Assembly (NCBI RefSeq): GCF_028736925.1
Contig: NZ_JAQZAT010000004.1
Location: 227,627 to 291,626 of the forward strand
Source of the DNA: Flavivirga sp. 57AJ16
GTDB lineage: Bacteria > Bacteroidota > Bacteroidia > Flavobacteriales > Flavobacteriaceae
Length of the DNA: 64,000 bases
Direction: 5' to 3'
Position numbers and translations under genes: made by a program. The notes beneath the pieces were generated by a model. The model worked only from the letters and a program-made list of their open reading frames with translations. It made no database searches and was not told the DNA's origin. Shown here piece after piece: positions 19,569-29,495 of the stretch (positions are counted from its first letter, which is position 1; each line of letters starts with the position of its first letter).

Positions 19569-20636
19569 TTAGTTAATTAGAGAGTTTTTGAATGCTTTCT
19601 GCTCTTTAATCCAAGCATCATATTCTTCTTGAGTTTCTACAACAATCTTCATTTGCATATTGTAGTGAGACTTCCCACAAATTTTATTACATAATAATAA
19701 ATAATCAAAATCATAAGGCTCTAAAGGATCTTCTCCTTTTTCTAATAGGGGTTTGCTCTTCTCTACTCTAATGTCGTTAATTCTTTTAACCTTTTCTTTT
19801 ATTTGAGCTGTTTCCCGCATATCAGCAGTTGTTACTGTTGGCGTAAAACCAAATTGTGTGATCATGCCAGGTACACAGTTCATTTGTGCTCTAAAATGAG
19901 GCATATATGCCGAGTGTAATACGTCTTGAGAACGCATCTTAAATAATACGGGCTTTCCAACTGGTAAATGTAGCTCTGTAGTAATGACATCGTCTTGTGC
20001 GTTAGGGTCTGCCTCATCTAAACCTAGGATGTTAGCACGGTCAATATCAATTAAACGTACATTCGCCTTTCCTAAAGTATTATCTGCACCACTGTATCTA
20101 GCTTTCCAGTTAAACTGCTGTGCATATAACTCTATGACCAAAGGATCATCACTCTCATCAACACCCATGATATTAATCCAGGTATTTAATCCGTAAATAA
20201 TTAAACCTGCTAAGACAATTACTGGAATAATTGTCCAAATAGCCTCTAATTTATTATTATCTGCAAAGAATAAAGCCTTTTTTCCTTTTTCGCCTTTGTA
20301 TTTATAAGCAAAATAGTGCAATAAGAACTGTGTAATGGTCTGTACTATAAAGATAATTACCATAGAGATAATCATCAAATTATCGATAGTAGGACCGTGC
20401 GCAGAAGCCGAATTCGACATTAATGGCAAATCGCCCCATTTTACAAAGCATACAATAGTAATGATATAAATGAAAGCCAAAAAGCCCATCATTAAATATG
20501 CATTCATGGTGTTATCCTTGTCTGTAGCAACTTGAGAATTTTCGTTTTTAGCCTGTGCTAAATCAAAAATCTTTACCATTTGCCAAATGGCTACTAAAAT
20601 AAATACTAAAACTATAATTGTTAATAAAGCAGTCAT
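19569..20636 (-). CDS. coxB: Cytochrome c oxidase subunit II
   Basis: The 355-residue subunit receives electrons from cytochrome c and passes them to subunit I. There are two or three N-terminal membrane helices (about 2-20, 47-68, 85-110 and another near 135-155), then the periplasmic cupredoxin domain. The CuA ligands are visible in LHSAYMPHFRAQ (His) and CNKICGKSHYNMQMK (two Cys, His, Met; about residues 315-330). The aromatic electron-entry patch QQFNWKARYSG precedes it. No heme c motif is fused to its C terminus, so it is not a caa3-type subunit. It lies between actF and coxA with gaps near 30 bp. Confidence 0.96.
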   Translation of the reverse strand: MTALLTIIVLVFILVAIWQMVKIFDLAQAKNENSQVATDKDNTMNAYLMMGFLAFIYIITIVCFVKWGDLPLMSNSASAHGPTIDNLMIISMVIIFIVQTITQFLLHYFAYKYKGEKGKKALFFADNNKLEAIWTIIPVIVLAGLIIYGLNTWINIMGVDESDDPLVIELYAQQFNWKARYSGADNTLGKANVRLIDIDRANILGLDEADPNAQDDVITTELHLPVGKPVLFKMRSQDVLHSAYMPHFRAQMNCVPGMITQFGFTPTVTTADMRETAQIKEKVKRINDIRVEKSKPLLEKGEDPLEPYDFDYLLLCNKICGKSHYNMQMKIVVETQEEYDAWIKEQKAFKNSLIN

Positions 20637-20666
20637 TGTTATCGTTCGTCTTTATTTATATCTTAA

Positions 20667-22028
20667 TTAATAATGAAATTCTTCACTTTCTTTTCTAAAA
20701 GGGTATCCTTTAACAAGTAATGGTGCTTTGGTTAAAGCAGTAAACACTACAAATATGAATAACCCTGCAAATAATAATATGGAACTTATTTCTGGAATTC
20801 CTATAAACCATCTATCTCCTACAGTAGCTGGCATAATCATATTGAAAATATCAATGTAATGTCCTGCTAATATGACCAATCCTGCCATAACAACAAACCA
20901 AGGAATACGTTTGTAATCGGCATTCATTAACATGAGTATTGGAAATACAAAGTTCATAACTACCATCCCCAAAAATGGTAATTTGTAATCATTGAAACGT
21001 GTTACGAAATAAGTAACTTCTTCTGGTATGTTTGAGTACCAAATAAGCATAAATTGTGAGAACCATAAATACGTCCAGAAAATACTGAACGCAAACATAA
21101 ACTTAGCAACATCATGTAAATGATTTTCGTTTACAAACTCTAATTGTCCCTTAGATTTTAAGTATATTGTAATTAAAGCCAATACTGTTATGCCACTTAC
21201 AAACATACTTGCAAATACATACCATCCAAACAATGTTGAGAACCAGTGAGGGTCTACACTCATAATCCAATCCCAAGACATCATGGATTCTGTGTAAATA
21301 AAGAATACCAAAAATCCTGCTGTGATACGGAATAATTTTTTGAAATTACTCTTATCTTCTGCTGTATCTTGAGCAATTGAAAATTTACGTGAAAAGTGAC
21401 GGTATAAAGCCCATCCTGCAATAAAAATCAAACCACGGATAATAAAGCCCGTTTTATTTAACCAACCAGACTTACCAGCTACCAATTTATCGAAATGTTC
21501 GCTTTCAGGGTTAATCATGTCCGGATTCATCCATACGAATAAATGATCTCCTGCTAAAACAGCAATTGCTAAGACAACCAAGGCTCCTGGTAATAAATAA
21601 GCCGTCATACCCTCCATCACTCTAAAAAGTACTGGGGACCAACCTGCCTGTGATGCAATTTGGATCGCATAAAATGCTAATATTCCTAAAGCAATCATCA
21701 TAAAGAAAAATGCTGCTACATATAATGCAGACCACGGTCTGTTATGAATTTGGTGTTGTACGTGCTTAGCATGGGCATCACCATGGTGCGCACTATCTTG
21801 TGCTTCTTCTCCATGAGAAGGGGCATTAGCATGTGTATCGTGACTAGCTGGAGCTACATCATGTGTTGCTTCATGACCACCTCCATGATGGGAGGCTTCT
21901 TCAGCGAGCATCGTTTTTACTTCATCTAAAGATTTATGAGATGTCAAAAAACCATATCCAACACCTAATGCACCTAGTATCATTAGTATGAAAGAAAATG
22001 TCTTTAATTTATTTGAAAATGTATACAT
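20667..22028 (-). CDS. actF: Alternative complex III subunit ActF (quinol:cytochrome c oxidoreductase)
   Basis: A 453-residue polytopic membrane protein with about ten hydrophobic segments. It matches the ActF/ActC-like NrfD-related subunit of alternative complex III, which oxidises menaquinol and feeds cytochrome c or the oxidase. Features are an N-terminal helix (about 10-28), a striking His-rich loop (about residues 43-98, with runs such as EEASHHGGGHEATHD), then helices with ESMMSWDWIMSVDPHWFSTLFGWY near the middle, a recognisable family signature. It lies between actE and coxB in the operon. The His-rich loop faces a membrane side I cannot determine. Confidence 0.9.
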   Translation of the reverse strand: MYTFSNKLKTFSFILMILGALGVGYGFLTSHKSLDEVKTMLAEEASHHGGGHEATHDVAPASHDTHANAPSHGEEAQDSAHHGDAHAKHVQHQIHNRPWSALYVAAFFFMMIALGILAFYAIQIASQAGWSPVLFRVMEGMTAYLLPGALVVLAIAVLAGDHLFVWMNPDMINPESEHFDKLVAGKSGWLNKTGFIIRGLIFIAGWALYRHFSRKFSIAQDTAEDKSNFKKLFRITAGFLVFFIYTESMMSWDWIMSVDPHWFSTLFGWYVFASMFVSGITVLALITIYLKSKGQLEFVNENHLHDVAKFMFAFSIFWTYLWFSQFMLIWYSNIPEEVTYFVTRFNDYKLPFLGMVVMNFVFPILMLMNADYKRIPWFVVMAGLVILAGHYIDIFNMIMPATVGDRWFIGIPEISSILLFAGLFIFVVFTALTKAPLLVKGYPFRKESEEFHY

Positions 22029-22050
22029 ATCTATAATAATCTTATCAATC

Positions 22051-22602
22051 TTACTTTTCTAAATCTGATTTTAACTTCAACACGTACGCTACTACTTGCC
22101 AACGTTCTTCTTCGTTCAATTGGTTTGCATAAGAACCCATCGCATTTTTACCATAATAAATGGTATGGTAAATACTTCCTTCTGTGATGGCTCTTCCTGC
22201 ATCATCATAACTTGGGATACCAAGTATTTTCTCACGTTTTACAAGCTTTCCCTGCCCATTACCTTTATTGCCATGACAAATGCCACAGTAGATATCGTAT
22301 AATGCTTTTCCTCTCTCTAAATCTACTTGAGTAGAATCTAAAGTGCTTACCAGTGTCTCTTTAGCCAACAGATAACCTTCGGTAGAATTTTCAATATCAA
22401 AAGGCACATACCCTCTTGGTATGGTGCCTTCAACAGGTACCTGTGCTTCTACACCATCTGGAAACGCTGCTTCTCCATACGTTTCGTAACCTGCAGACTC
22501 GTACATATTAGGCATAAATTGATAGTTTGGAGCTGAATCCTTTTTACAGGATACTGCTACAAATACGACTGCTACTACTAATATTTTAATTAAGCTTTTC
22601 AT
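22051..22602 (-). CDS. actE: Alternative complex III cytochrome c subunit ActE (lipoprotein)
   Basis: A membrane-anchored monoheme cytochrome c of 183 residues. From the ATG at 22602 the N terminus is a textbook lipoprotein signal (MKSLIKILVV ... VAVSC, lipid-modified Cys19). One heme attachment site CGICH is at 106-110, and the distal methionine probably lies in the KNAMGSYANQL segment. The frame extends eight codons further (22626), overlapping the end of actD, but this would put Lys/Arg residues before the signal peptide, so I prefer the shorter start. Act complexes carry one or two such subunits; here one is present besides the hexaheme ActA. Confidence 0.92.
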   Translation of the reverse strand: MKSLIKILVVAVVFVAVSCKKDSAPNYQFMPNMYESAGYETYGEAAFPDGVEAQVPVEGTIPRGYVPFDIENSTEGYLLAKETLVSTLDSTQVDLERGKALYDIYCGICHGNKGNGQGKLVKREKILGIPSYDDAGRAITEGSIYHTIYYGKNAMGSYANQLNEEERWQVVAYVLKLKSDLEK

Positions 22603-22609
22603 CTTTTTC

Positions 22610-23140
22610 TTAATGCGCTTTATCAATTAAATTAATTTCGACTGCTCCAGTTTCTGCTAGTAAACTTTCTAGGGCTTTCTCATTTCCATGAACTGCTATT
22701 TCCATTAAGAAATGATCATCTGTAGTTCTTGGATCTGGGTTTTCAGCATTTTTAAAAGGCCACATTCTACTACGTAAGTAAAACGTTATTACCATTAAGT
22801 GTGCAGCAAAAAATACTGTTAACTCAAACATAATTGGCACAAACGCCGGCATGTTTTCTATATAGCTAAAACTTGGTTTGCCCCCAATGTTCTGAGGCCA
22901 ATCTTCAATCATAATGAAATTCATCATGGTGATGGCTACTGTTAAACCAACCAAACCATACATAAATGCTGTAATAGCGATACGCGTAGGTGCTAATCCC
23001 ATGGCTTTGTCTAGTCCGTGAACTGGGAATGGTGTATATATCTCTTCAATGTGATGTTTTTCTGCCTTGACCTTTTTAACAGCTGACATTAATACATCAT
23101 CATCGGTATAAATAGCGTGAATTACTTTTGAAGCTTCCAT
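22610..23140 (-). CDS. actD: Alternative complex III subunit ActD (DUF3341)
   Basis: A 176-residue membrane subunit. From the chosen ATG at 23140 (MEASKVIHAIYTDDDVLMSA) it has a cytoplasmic N-terminal domain with the DUF3341 signature (IYTPFPVHGLD, about 35-45) followed by two membrane helices (about 55-80 and 100-125). ActD forms part of the membrane arm of alternative complex III without bound cofactors. The open frame runs 20 codons further upstream, but that part overlaps the 3' end of actC; the start at 23140 leaves a 4-bp gap after the actC stop. Confidence 0.93.
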   Translation of the reverse strand: MEASKVIHAIYTDDDVLMSAVKKVKAEKHHIEEIYTPFPVHGLDKAMGLAPTRIAITAFMYGLVGLTVAITMMNFIMIEDWPQNIGGKPSFSYIENMPAFVPIMFELTVFFAAHLMVITFYLRSRMWPFKNAENPDPRTTDDHFLMEIAVHGNEKALESLLAETGAVEINLIDKAH

Positions 23141-23144
23141 AATG

Positions 23145-24602
23145 CTACTCTTCGTTTTTTGTTTCTTTATTATTATCTCCAGATGTTCTTGGATCAACAC
23201 CAGTTCCTACTAAACTATCTCCTCTTTCCCTAATTTTTTTGTAACGCTCTCCAGAAGATTTTAAAATTGTTTTAACCTCTGCTTGTGCTATGACAGGAAA
23301 TGTTCTTGAGTATAATAAGAACAATACAAAGAAGAATCCAATAGTTCCAACAAAGATGCCTATATCTACAAATGTTGGTGAGAACATGGTCCATGATGAT
23401 GGCAAGTAATCTCTGTGTAATGATGTTACAATAATTACAAAACGCTCAAACCACATCCCTATGTTTACCACAATAGAGATAAAGAAGGAAAACATAATAC
23501 TTGTTCTTAATTTCTTGAACCACATGAATTGCGGAGAGAATACATTACAAGTCATCATTGCCCAATACGCCCACCAATAAGGGCCTGTTGCTCTGTTTAA
23601 GAATGCATATTGTTCGTATTCTACACCAGAATACCATGCAATAAATAACTCTGTGATATATGCCACACCTACTATAGAACCTGTAATCATGATGACTATG
23701 TTCATTAATTCGATGTGCTGTACTGTAATATAATCTTCAAGGTTACACACTTTTCTCATGATAATAAGCAGTGTGTTTACCATAGCAAATCCCGAGAATA
23801 CCGCTCCAGCAACAAAGTAAGGCGGGAAAATGGTGGTATGCCAACCTGGGATTACCGATGTTGCGAAGTCAAATGATACAATGGTATGTACAGAAAGTAC
23901 CAATGGTGTCGCTAAACCTGCAAGTACTAAAGATACTTCTTCAAAACGTTGCCAATCTTTAGCACGACCAGACCATCCGAAACTTAATAAGGCGTATATC
24001 TTCTTTTGAAAAGGTTTGATAGCTCTGTCTCTAAGCATCGCGAAATCCGGTAATAATCCTGTCCACCAGAACACTAATGATACCGATAAATAGGTAGATA
24101 TTGCAAATACATCCCAAAGTAATGGTGAATTAAAGTTTACCCATAGCGAACCAAATTGATTTGGTATGGGCAATACCCAATATCCCAACCAAGGACGCCC
24201 CATGTGAATAATTGGGAACAATCCTGCCTGAACAACAGAGAAAATGGTCATGGCTTCCGCAGAACGGTTAATGGCCATTCTCCACTTTTGACGGAATAAT
24301 AACAGAACGGCAGAGATAAGTGTTCCTGCGTGACCAATACCAACCCACCAAACGAAGTTAGTAATATCCCAGGCCCAACCTACGGTCTTGTTTAAACCCC
24401 AAGTTCCAATACCTGTTGATATGGTATAAATAATACATCCAATTCCCCAAAGAAAAGCGGCAAGTGAAATACCAAAAACTATCCACCATTGTTTATTTGC
24501 TTTTCCTTCTACAGGTTTTGCCACATCGATAGTAACATCGTGATATGATTTTTCGCCTGTAACTAAAGGTCTTCTAATAGGTGCTTCGTAATGAGACGCC
24601 AT
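23145..24602 (-). CDS. actC: Alternative complex III quinol-oxidising subunit ActC (NrfD family)
   Basis: A 485-residue integral membrane protein of the NrfD/PsrC family with about ten helices. It is the likely menaquinol-oxidising subunit contacting the iron-sulfur protein ActB. Recognisable segments include WWVGIGHAGTLISAVLLLFRQKWR (about 90-112), PIIHMGRPW and the PNQFGSLWVNFNSPLLWDVFAI block, and a C-terminal hydrophilic tail from about 440. It follows actB by 28 bp and precedes actD by 4 bp. Confidence 0.95.
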   Translation of the reverse strand: MASHYEAPIRRPLVTGEKSYHDVTIDVAKPVEGKANKQWWIVFGISLAAFLWGIGCIIYTISTGIGTWGLNKTVGWAWDITNFVWWVGIGHAGTLISAVLLLFRQKWRMAINRSAEAMTIFSVVQAGLFPIIHMGRPWLGYWVLPIPNQFGSLWVNFNSPLLWDVFAISTYLSVSLVFWWTGLLPDFAMLRDRAIKPFQKKIYALLSFGWSGRAKDWQRFEEVSLVLAGLATPLVLSVHTIVSFDFATSVIPGWHTTIFPPYFVAGAVFSGFAMVNTLLIIMRKVCNLEDYITVQHIELMNIVIMITGSIVGVAYITELFIAWYSGVEYEQYAFLNRATGPYWWAYWAMMTCNVFSPQFMWFKKLRTSIMFSFFISIVVNIGMWFERFVIIVTSLHRDYLPSSWTMFSPTFVDIGIFVGTIGFFFVLFLLYSRTFPVIAQAEVKTILKSSGERYKKIRERGDSLVGTGVDPRTSGDNNKETKNEE

Positions 24603-24630
24603 AATTATATAATTGATTCTTTAATTAGAT

Positions 24631-27600
24631 TTATGCTTCTGTTGTATTTCTCACTTTTGTTTGATACTGTACATTAGGTTTCGTGCCTACATGCTCTAAC
24701 AAGTGATACATACGGTTATCTTTTAAAAGTTCTGAAACTTTGCTTTCTTTATCATTGATGTCTCCAAACGTCATAGCACCACTACTACATGCTGCAGAAC
24801 AAGCTGTTTGGAATTCACCATCTTTAATTTCGCGTCCGTCGCGTTTTGCATCAAGAATGGTCTTTTGTGTCATTTGAATGCACATAGAACATTTTTCCAT
24901 CACACCACGAGAACGTACAACGACATCTGGGTTTAATACCATACGTCCCAGATCATCATTCATATGATAATCGAACTCATCATTCCCATTGTATAAGAAC
25001 CAGTTGAAACGACGTACTTTATAAGGACAGTTGTTTGCACAGTATCTAGTACCTACGCAACGGTTATAGGCCATATGGTTCTGACCTTGGCGACCATGTG
25101 ATGTTGCTGCCACTGGGCATACGGTTTCACAAGGTGCGTGATTACAGTGTTGACACATGACTGGTTGGAATGCTACTTGAGGATTCTCGGAAGCATTTTC
25201 CATTTCACCAAATTCACTTAATGAACTTCCTAATCCAGATATATCATCTTTCTTAGCGTTATCACCTTCAAATGATTCTTCTGATGAATAGTATCTATCA
25301 ATACGTAACCAATGCATATCACGGCTACGACGCACTTCTGTTTTACCAACTACTGGCACATTATTTTCTGCATGGCATGCTATCACACAAGCCCCACATC
25401 CTGTACAGGCATTTAAATCGATCGATAAGTTGAAATGGTGCCCGATAGAACGATCAAATTCATCCCATAAATCGACCTCTGGCGATGTTACTGGAGTTTC
25501 TTGGTGATTTAAAGATACTACTGGAACGGCATTCCAGTGTTTTTTATCTTTAGTATTGAATATCTCTAAAGTTGTTTCTTTAATGATATCGCCACGTCCC
25601 ATCAATGTGTTGTGCAATTGCACACAAGCAAACTCATGCACGCCTCCAACAGCTTCAAGCGTAACCTCTTGGACATTATTGAAATCTTGATATAATGCAT
25701 AGGCATTAACACCTGTCTGCATTTCTGTTTTTAAACCTAAAGTTTTACCATATCCAAGCGCCAAACCAACAGACCCTTTTGCTTGCCCTGGTTGAATAAT
25801 GGCTGGCACCTTAATGGATACACCATTAACAGTAATTTTAGCATAATTACTATTTAATGCGCCATTGGCCACATGTTCATTAGTAATACCCAATGCTGCA
25901 GCATCTGCTTTTGAAATAGTTAAATAATTATCCCAAGATGTTCTTGTAATTGGATCTGGAAACTCTTGTAACCATGGGTTGTTGGCTTGTTGCCCGTCTC
26001 CCATACCTACTTTGGTATATAATGTTAATTCCAGGTCTTTATTTTTTGCAGACGCTACAAGTGCTTGTACAGCATTTCCCGACGCCTTTTGGGCAGTTTC
26101 CCCATCTTCTTCCTCAACATTCGTAGCATCATCTGCTGTATCTTCTACTTCGGTAGCTATAGCTCCCACAAAAACACCATCGTGTAATGCTTTGTTGAAT
26201 GAGCTGCCTCCTAAAATATCTGTTCCCCAAGCCTCTTTAATATAGTCGTGATAAGAAATATTATTTTCTGTCCATTTTAATAAAGCGTCCTGAAATTGTT
26301 TTGTATCGAATAAAGGACGAATTGTTGGTTGCGTTAACGCGTAATGCCCTTTTTTAAGCTCTACATCTCCCCAAGATTCTAAGTAGTGGGGTGCAGCTGC
26401 TATATATTGTACTTTAGAAGATGTTTCATCGACCTTCATTGAAAACGCAATTGATAATTGTGTTTTCTTTAAACCTTCTTCAAATTCGGATGCATTAGAG
26501 AGGGTATACATTGGATTTACACCACTCATAATGATGGCTCCAACTTTACCTGCTTTCATATCTGCAATTAAACCAGCAACGGCTTTATCACTACCTTGTC
26601 TGGTTTTTATAGGTGTTTTAGGATCGAATGCTTTACTAGCTAAAACTTCATTTATTTCTAAAGCAACTGTTTGCGCATTTACATCTTGAATTCCTGTAAC
26701 CACAACACCATTGCTTCCTGCTTTTTTAAGTTGTGACGCAGCACTTTTTACAGCGGCTTCTACTTTTTCAGAAAGTCCTTTTACTGAAACATTGTTTCCA
26801 GTAACTAAACTATATAGTTTAGCTAAAACTAATTTTTGTTGTGTTGGTGTTAATGGCACACGTTTGTCTGCGTTAGCGCCAGTTAAAGACATATTGGACT
26901 CAAACTGTACGTGGCGCGACATCTTGCCATGATCTGGCACTCTATTCTTAGAATAACCAGAATCAAATCCACCGCCTTGCCAATCTCCTAAGAAATCAGC
27001 ACCAACAGACACAATCGTCATGGCCTTAGAGAAATCGTAATTTGCCAATCCGCGTTCTCCATATTTAGTCTGGTAAGCATCCAATGCGGTCGACTCTGAA
27101 ACAGCATCGTAAACGACATGACGAACATTACCATATTTCTCCTTGAATTCTGAAATCAACTTGCTTGTCGATGGACTGGCGTATGTTTGTGTTAACAACA
27201 CAATATCCTTATTGGCAGCAGCAATATTTGTTAATTCCCCTGTCGTCTCAGCGTTAAAGGTATTCCAGGAAATAGACGCGCCTGCTTTTTTAGGCCCTTG
27301 GATTCTTAAACTGTCATACAAACCTAAAACCGAAGCGTTCACCCTAGCATTCGCGCTACCATTGGTAGCTGCCAAAGTATTGTTTTCAATTTTAATTGGA
27401 CGACCTTCTCTGGTTTTAACTAAAACACTCGCAAAATCAAACCCATCTGCAATGGTAGTTGCATAATAGTTAGCAACGCCAGGAATAATTTCTGTTGGTT
27501 GCACAACATAAGGGATAGATTTTTTAACAGGACCTTCACAAGCCGCTAACGAAGCTGCTGCGGTACTAAAACCTACATATTTTAAGAAATCGCGACGCGT

Positions 27601-27750
27601 TGTAGATGTTTCCTCTAATGTCTCTTTATTACCTAAAAATTCATCAGTAGGAATTTCTTCTACAAACTCGTTTTGTTTTAGCGTCTCAACAATAGAGCTA
27701 TTCTCGTTCAGCTCTTCAACACTTTTCCAGTATTTCTTGTTTGATGACAT
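24631..27750 (-). CDS. actB: Alternative complex III iron-sulfur subunit ActB (fused molybdopterin-like and ferredoxin parts)
   Basis: The large periplasmic subunit of 1039 residues. The N terminus has a Tat-type motif TRRDFLK (51-57) followed by FSTAAASLAAC with a lipobox-like Cys71, preceded by the MSSNKKYWKSVEELNEN segment usual for this family. Residues about 80-700 form a molybdopterin-oxidoreductase-like domain that in ActB normally carries no cofactor. The C-terminal third carries four cluster motifs: CTGCGACVIACH (about 780), CQHCNHAPCETVCP (about 860), CVGTRYCANNCPYK (about 900) and CSMC ... CSAAC (about 953-988). It conducts electrons from the quinol site towards the heme subunits. 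An acidic insert (DTADDATNVEEEDGE, about 520-540) looks species-specific. Confidence 0.96.
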   Translation of the reverse strand: MSSNKKYWKSVEELNENSSIVETLKQNEFVEEIPTDEFLGNKETLEETSTTRRDFLKYVGFSTAAASLAACEGPVKKSIPYVVQPTEIIPGVANYYATTIADGFDFASVLVKTREGRPIKIENNTLAATNGSANARVNASVLGLYDSLRIQGPKKAGASISWNTFNAETTGELTNIAAANKDIVLLTQTYASPSTSKLISEFKEKYGNVRHVVYDAVSESTALDAYQTKYGERGLANYDFSKAMTIVSVGADFLGDWQGGGFDSGYSKNRVPDHGKMSRHVQFESNMSLTGANADKRVPLTPTQQKLVLAKLYSLVTGNNVSVKGLSEKVEAAVKSAASQLKKAGSNGVVVTGIQDVNAQTVALEINEVLASKAFDPKTPIKTRQGSDKAVAGLIADMKAGKVGAIIMSGVNPMYTLSNASEFEEGLKKTQLSIAFSMKVDETSSKVQYIAAAPHYLESWGDVELKKGHYALTQPTIRPLFDTKQFQDALLKWTENNISYHDYIKEAWGTDILGGSSFNKALHDGVFVGAIATEVEDTADDATNVEEEDGETAQKASGNAVQALVASAKNKDLELTLYTKVGMGDGQQANNPWLQEFPDPITRTSWDNYLTISKADAAALGITNEHVANGALNSNYAKITVNGVSIKVPAIIQPGQAKGSVGLALGYGKTLGLKTEMQTGVNAYALYQDFNNVQEVTLEAVGGVHEFACVQLHNTLMGRGDIIKETTLEIFNTKDKKHWNAVPVVSLNHQETPVTSPEVDLWDEFDRSIGHHFNLSIDLNACTGCGACVIACHAENNVPVVGKTEVRRSRDMHWLRIDRYYSSEESFEGDNAKKDDISGLGSSLSEFGEMENASENPQVAFQPVMCQHCNHAPCETVCPVAATSHGRQGQNHMAYNRCVGTRYCANNCPYKVRRFNWFLYNGNDEFDYHMNDDLGRMVLNPDVVVRSRGVMEKCSMCIQMTQKTILDAKRDGREIKDGEFQTACSAACSSGAMTFGDINDKESKVSELLKDNRMYHLLEHVGTKPNVQYQTKVRNTTEA

Positions 27751-27980
27751 ATTGTTTATTTACGATTTTTGATTTTTGATTTACGATTTTAATTTACGGA
27801 TTTTCAAACTTCGTCAATCGTAAATTCGTCAATCGTAATTCTAAAAAATTGATCTATTTAATATTTACATTTACTCTAAATTATATATCGAAATATATAA
27901 TTGCTTCTTATTTATTTTTAAAAGTTTAAATCCCTTTTTTAAGAGATTTCCGACTTCTCGGAAATACTAAAAACTAGTTT
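27751..27980. other. 230-bp gap between actA and actB with ACGATTTTTGATTT-type repeats
   Basis: No ORF. Tandem pieces of TTACGATTTTTGATTTTTGA and CGTCAATCGTAAATT fill about 27760-27840. The same CGTCAATC(G/A)TAAAT motif recurs inside the polysaccharide deacetylase gene near 45416-45466. The gap is much longer than the others in this operon. Confidence 0.6.
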
Positions 27981-29279
27981 TTAGTAGTGACATTTACCAC
28001 ATTCCAATCCACCCATTTGAGCAGCTGTCAATTTATCTACACCATATTTCTTAGATAACTCTTCATGTATTTTGGTGTAGTAGGCATTGTCTTTAACATT
28101 TACATTTGTTGTTCTGTGACATTCTATACACCAACCCATTGTTAATGGTGCATGTTGATACATCACTTCCATTTCTTCAACAGGCCCGTGGCATGTCTGA
28201 CATTCAACACCTGCAACAGTAACGTGTTGCGAGTGGTTAAAATACACAAAATCCGGCAAGTTGTGAATACGCACCCATTTCACTGGCTGAGAGTTACCCG
28301 TATATTTCTGTTCTGCATCATCCCATCCTGCAGCTGCATATAATTTTTGAATCTCGGCATTATAGTCTACCCCTATTTTCTTTCCTTCTGCTAACGTTTC
28401 CGGAGCTACTTCGTAAATAGATTTATGACAGTTCATACATACATTTAATGAAGGAATACCTGATGTTTTACTTACTCTTGCTGAAGAATGACAATATTTA
28501 CAATCGATGCCGTTATCTCCTGCATGAATTCTGTGCGAGTAATGTATTGGTTGTACTGGTTCGTAACCTTGATCTACACCTATTTGCATCAAGTATCCAA
28601 AAACAAAATACGCACTAGCTAACAAAAAGAATATTGCTGTAACCAACATTAAGAATTGATTCTTAATAAAAGCTTTCCACAATGGCGTTCTTTGAGTTGC
28701 CTTAGGCAACTCTATATTTTGCACTAAAGCAAAACGTCGCAATGTTTTATTTACTATATATAAGCCCGTGGCCAACAGTATAAACAGAATAGCTAAAGCA
28801 CCTAAAATAAGTTCATTTGAGATACCTCCTTCGCTAGATGTAGCAGTTGCAGATCCTGCACTTGCTGTCGCAGCAGCGGGTGCTGCTTTTTCTTCGGCAG
28901 TATACGCAAGGATATTGTTTAAATCTTCATCTGACAATTGCGGAAAAGCAGTCATTGCTGCACCTCCAAACTCGTTATAAATCTTGTTTGCGTAAGCGTC
29001 ACCTGATTTAATAACACCTGCACTATTACGTATCCAAGCATGAATCCAATCTCTATCCAGTCCCTCATTGTCAGACAACCGTTGCTCTACATGACGCAAA
29101 GCTGGGCCTGTCATTTTTTTATCTAATTGATGACAAGCAGCACAATTGGCATTAAACAAAGATTTTCCTTTTGCTGGATCTCCTTCCTGAGCCGAAAGAG
29201 CCGTTGTAAACGCTAATAAAATAATTAAGCCTAAACGAAGAATGTTTTTCCCTAATTTACGGTGAATCACCTTTTCCAT
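27981..29279 (-). CDS. actA: Alternative complex III multiheme cytochrome ActA (cytochrome c domain fused to pentaheme part)
   Basis: First gene of the act-cox operon. From the ATG at 29279 the product is 432 residues with a signal peptide (about 1-31, ending ALSAQ). A monoheme cytochrome c domain follows (CAACH at 46-50). After an Ala-rich linker there is a first membrane helix, then a second near 205-225, and then a class III-like domain with five more sites: CKYCH, CMNCH, CQTCH, CIECH and CGKCH. The six hemes pass electrons from ActB to cytochrome c or the oxidase. The frame is open 22 codons further (to 29345), but only the shorter form begins with a normal signal peptide. A -7-like CAAAAGTA (minus-strand TACTTTTG) at 29363-29370 could serve as the promoter element. 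Confidence 0.94.
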   Translation of the reverse strand: MEKVIHRKLGKNILRLGLIILLAFTTALSAQEGDPAKGKSLFNANCAACHQLDKKMTGPALRHVEQRLSDNEGLDRDWIHAWIRNSAGVIKSGDAYANKIYNEFGGAAMTAFPQLSDEDLNNILAYTAEEKAAPAAATASAGSATATSSEGGISNELILGALAILFILLATGLYIVNKTLRRFALVQNIELPKATQRTPLWKAFIKNQFLMLVTAIFFLLASAYFVFGYLMQIGVDQGYEPVQPIHYSHRIHAGDNGIDCKYCHSSARVSKTSGIPSLNVCMNCHKSIYEVAPETLAEGKKIGVDYNAEIQKLYAAAGWDDAEQKYTGNSQPVKWVRIHNLPDFVYFNHSQHVTVAGVECQTCHGPVEEMEVMYQHAPLTMGWCIECHRTTNVNVKDNAYYTKIHEELSKKYGVDKLTAAQMGGLECGKCHY

Positions 29280-29495
29280 ATTGTTGGTTAAATTAACTTC
29301 TAAACTTTGGTATGATTTTTTCATATAATAAGTGAAAAAAAACACAGTTGTAAAATCTCAGGCAAAAGTAATACTTAAAGTCGATTTTAGAAATGTTACA
29401 GAACTGTTAATTGCTAATTTAGAAAAATTCTAAATAATAAAAAGAACTATAATTAAGTTTATAACATATACATTTGCATAAATACATTTGAAATT

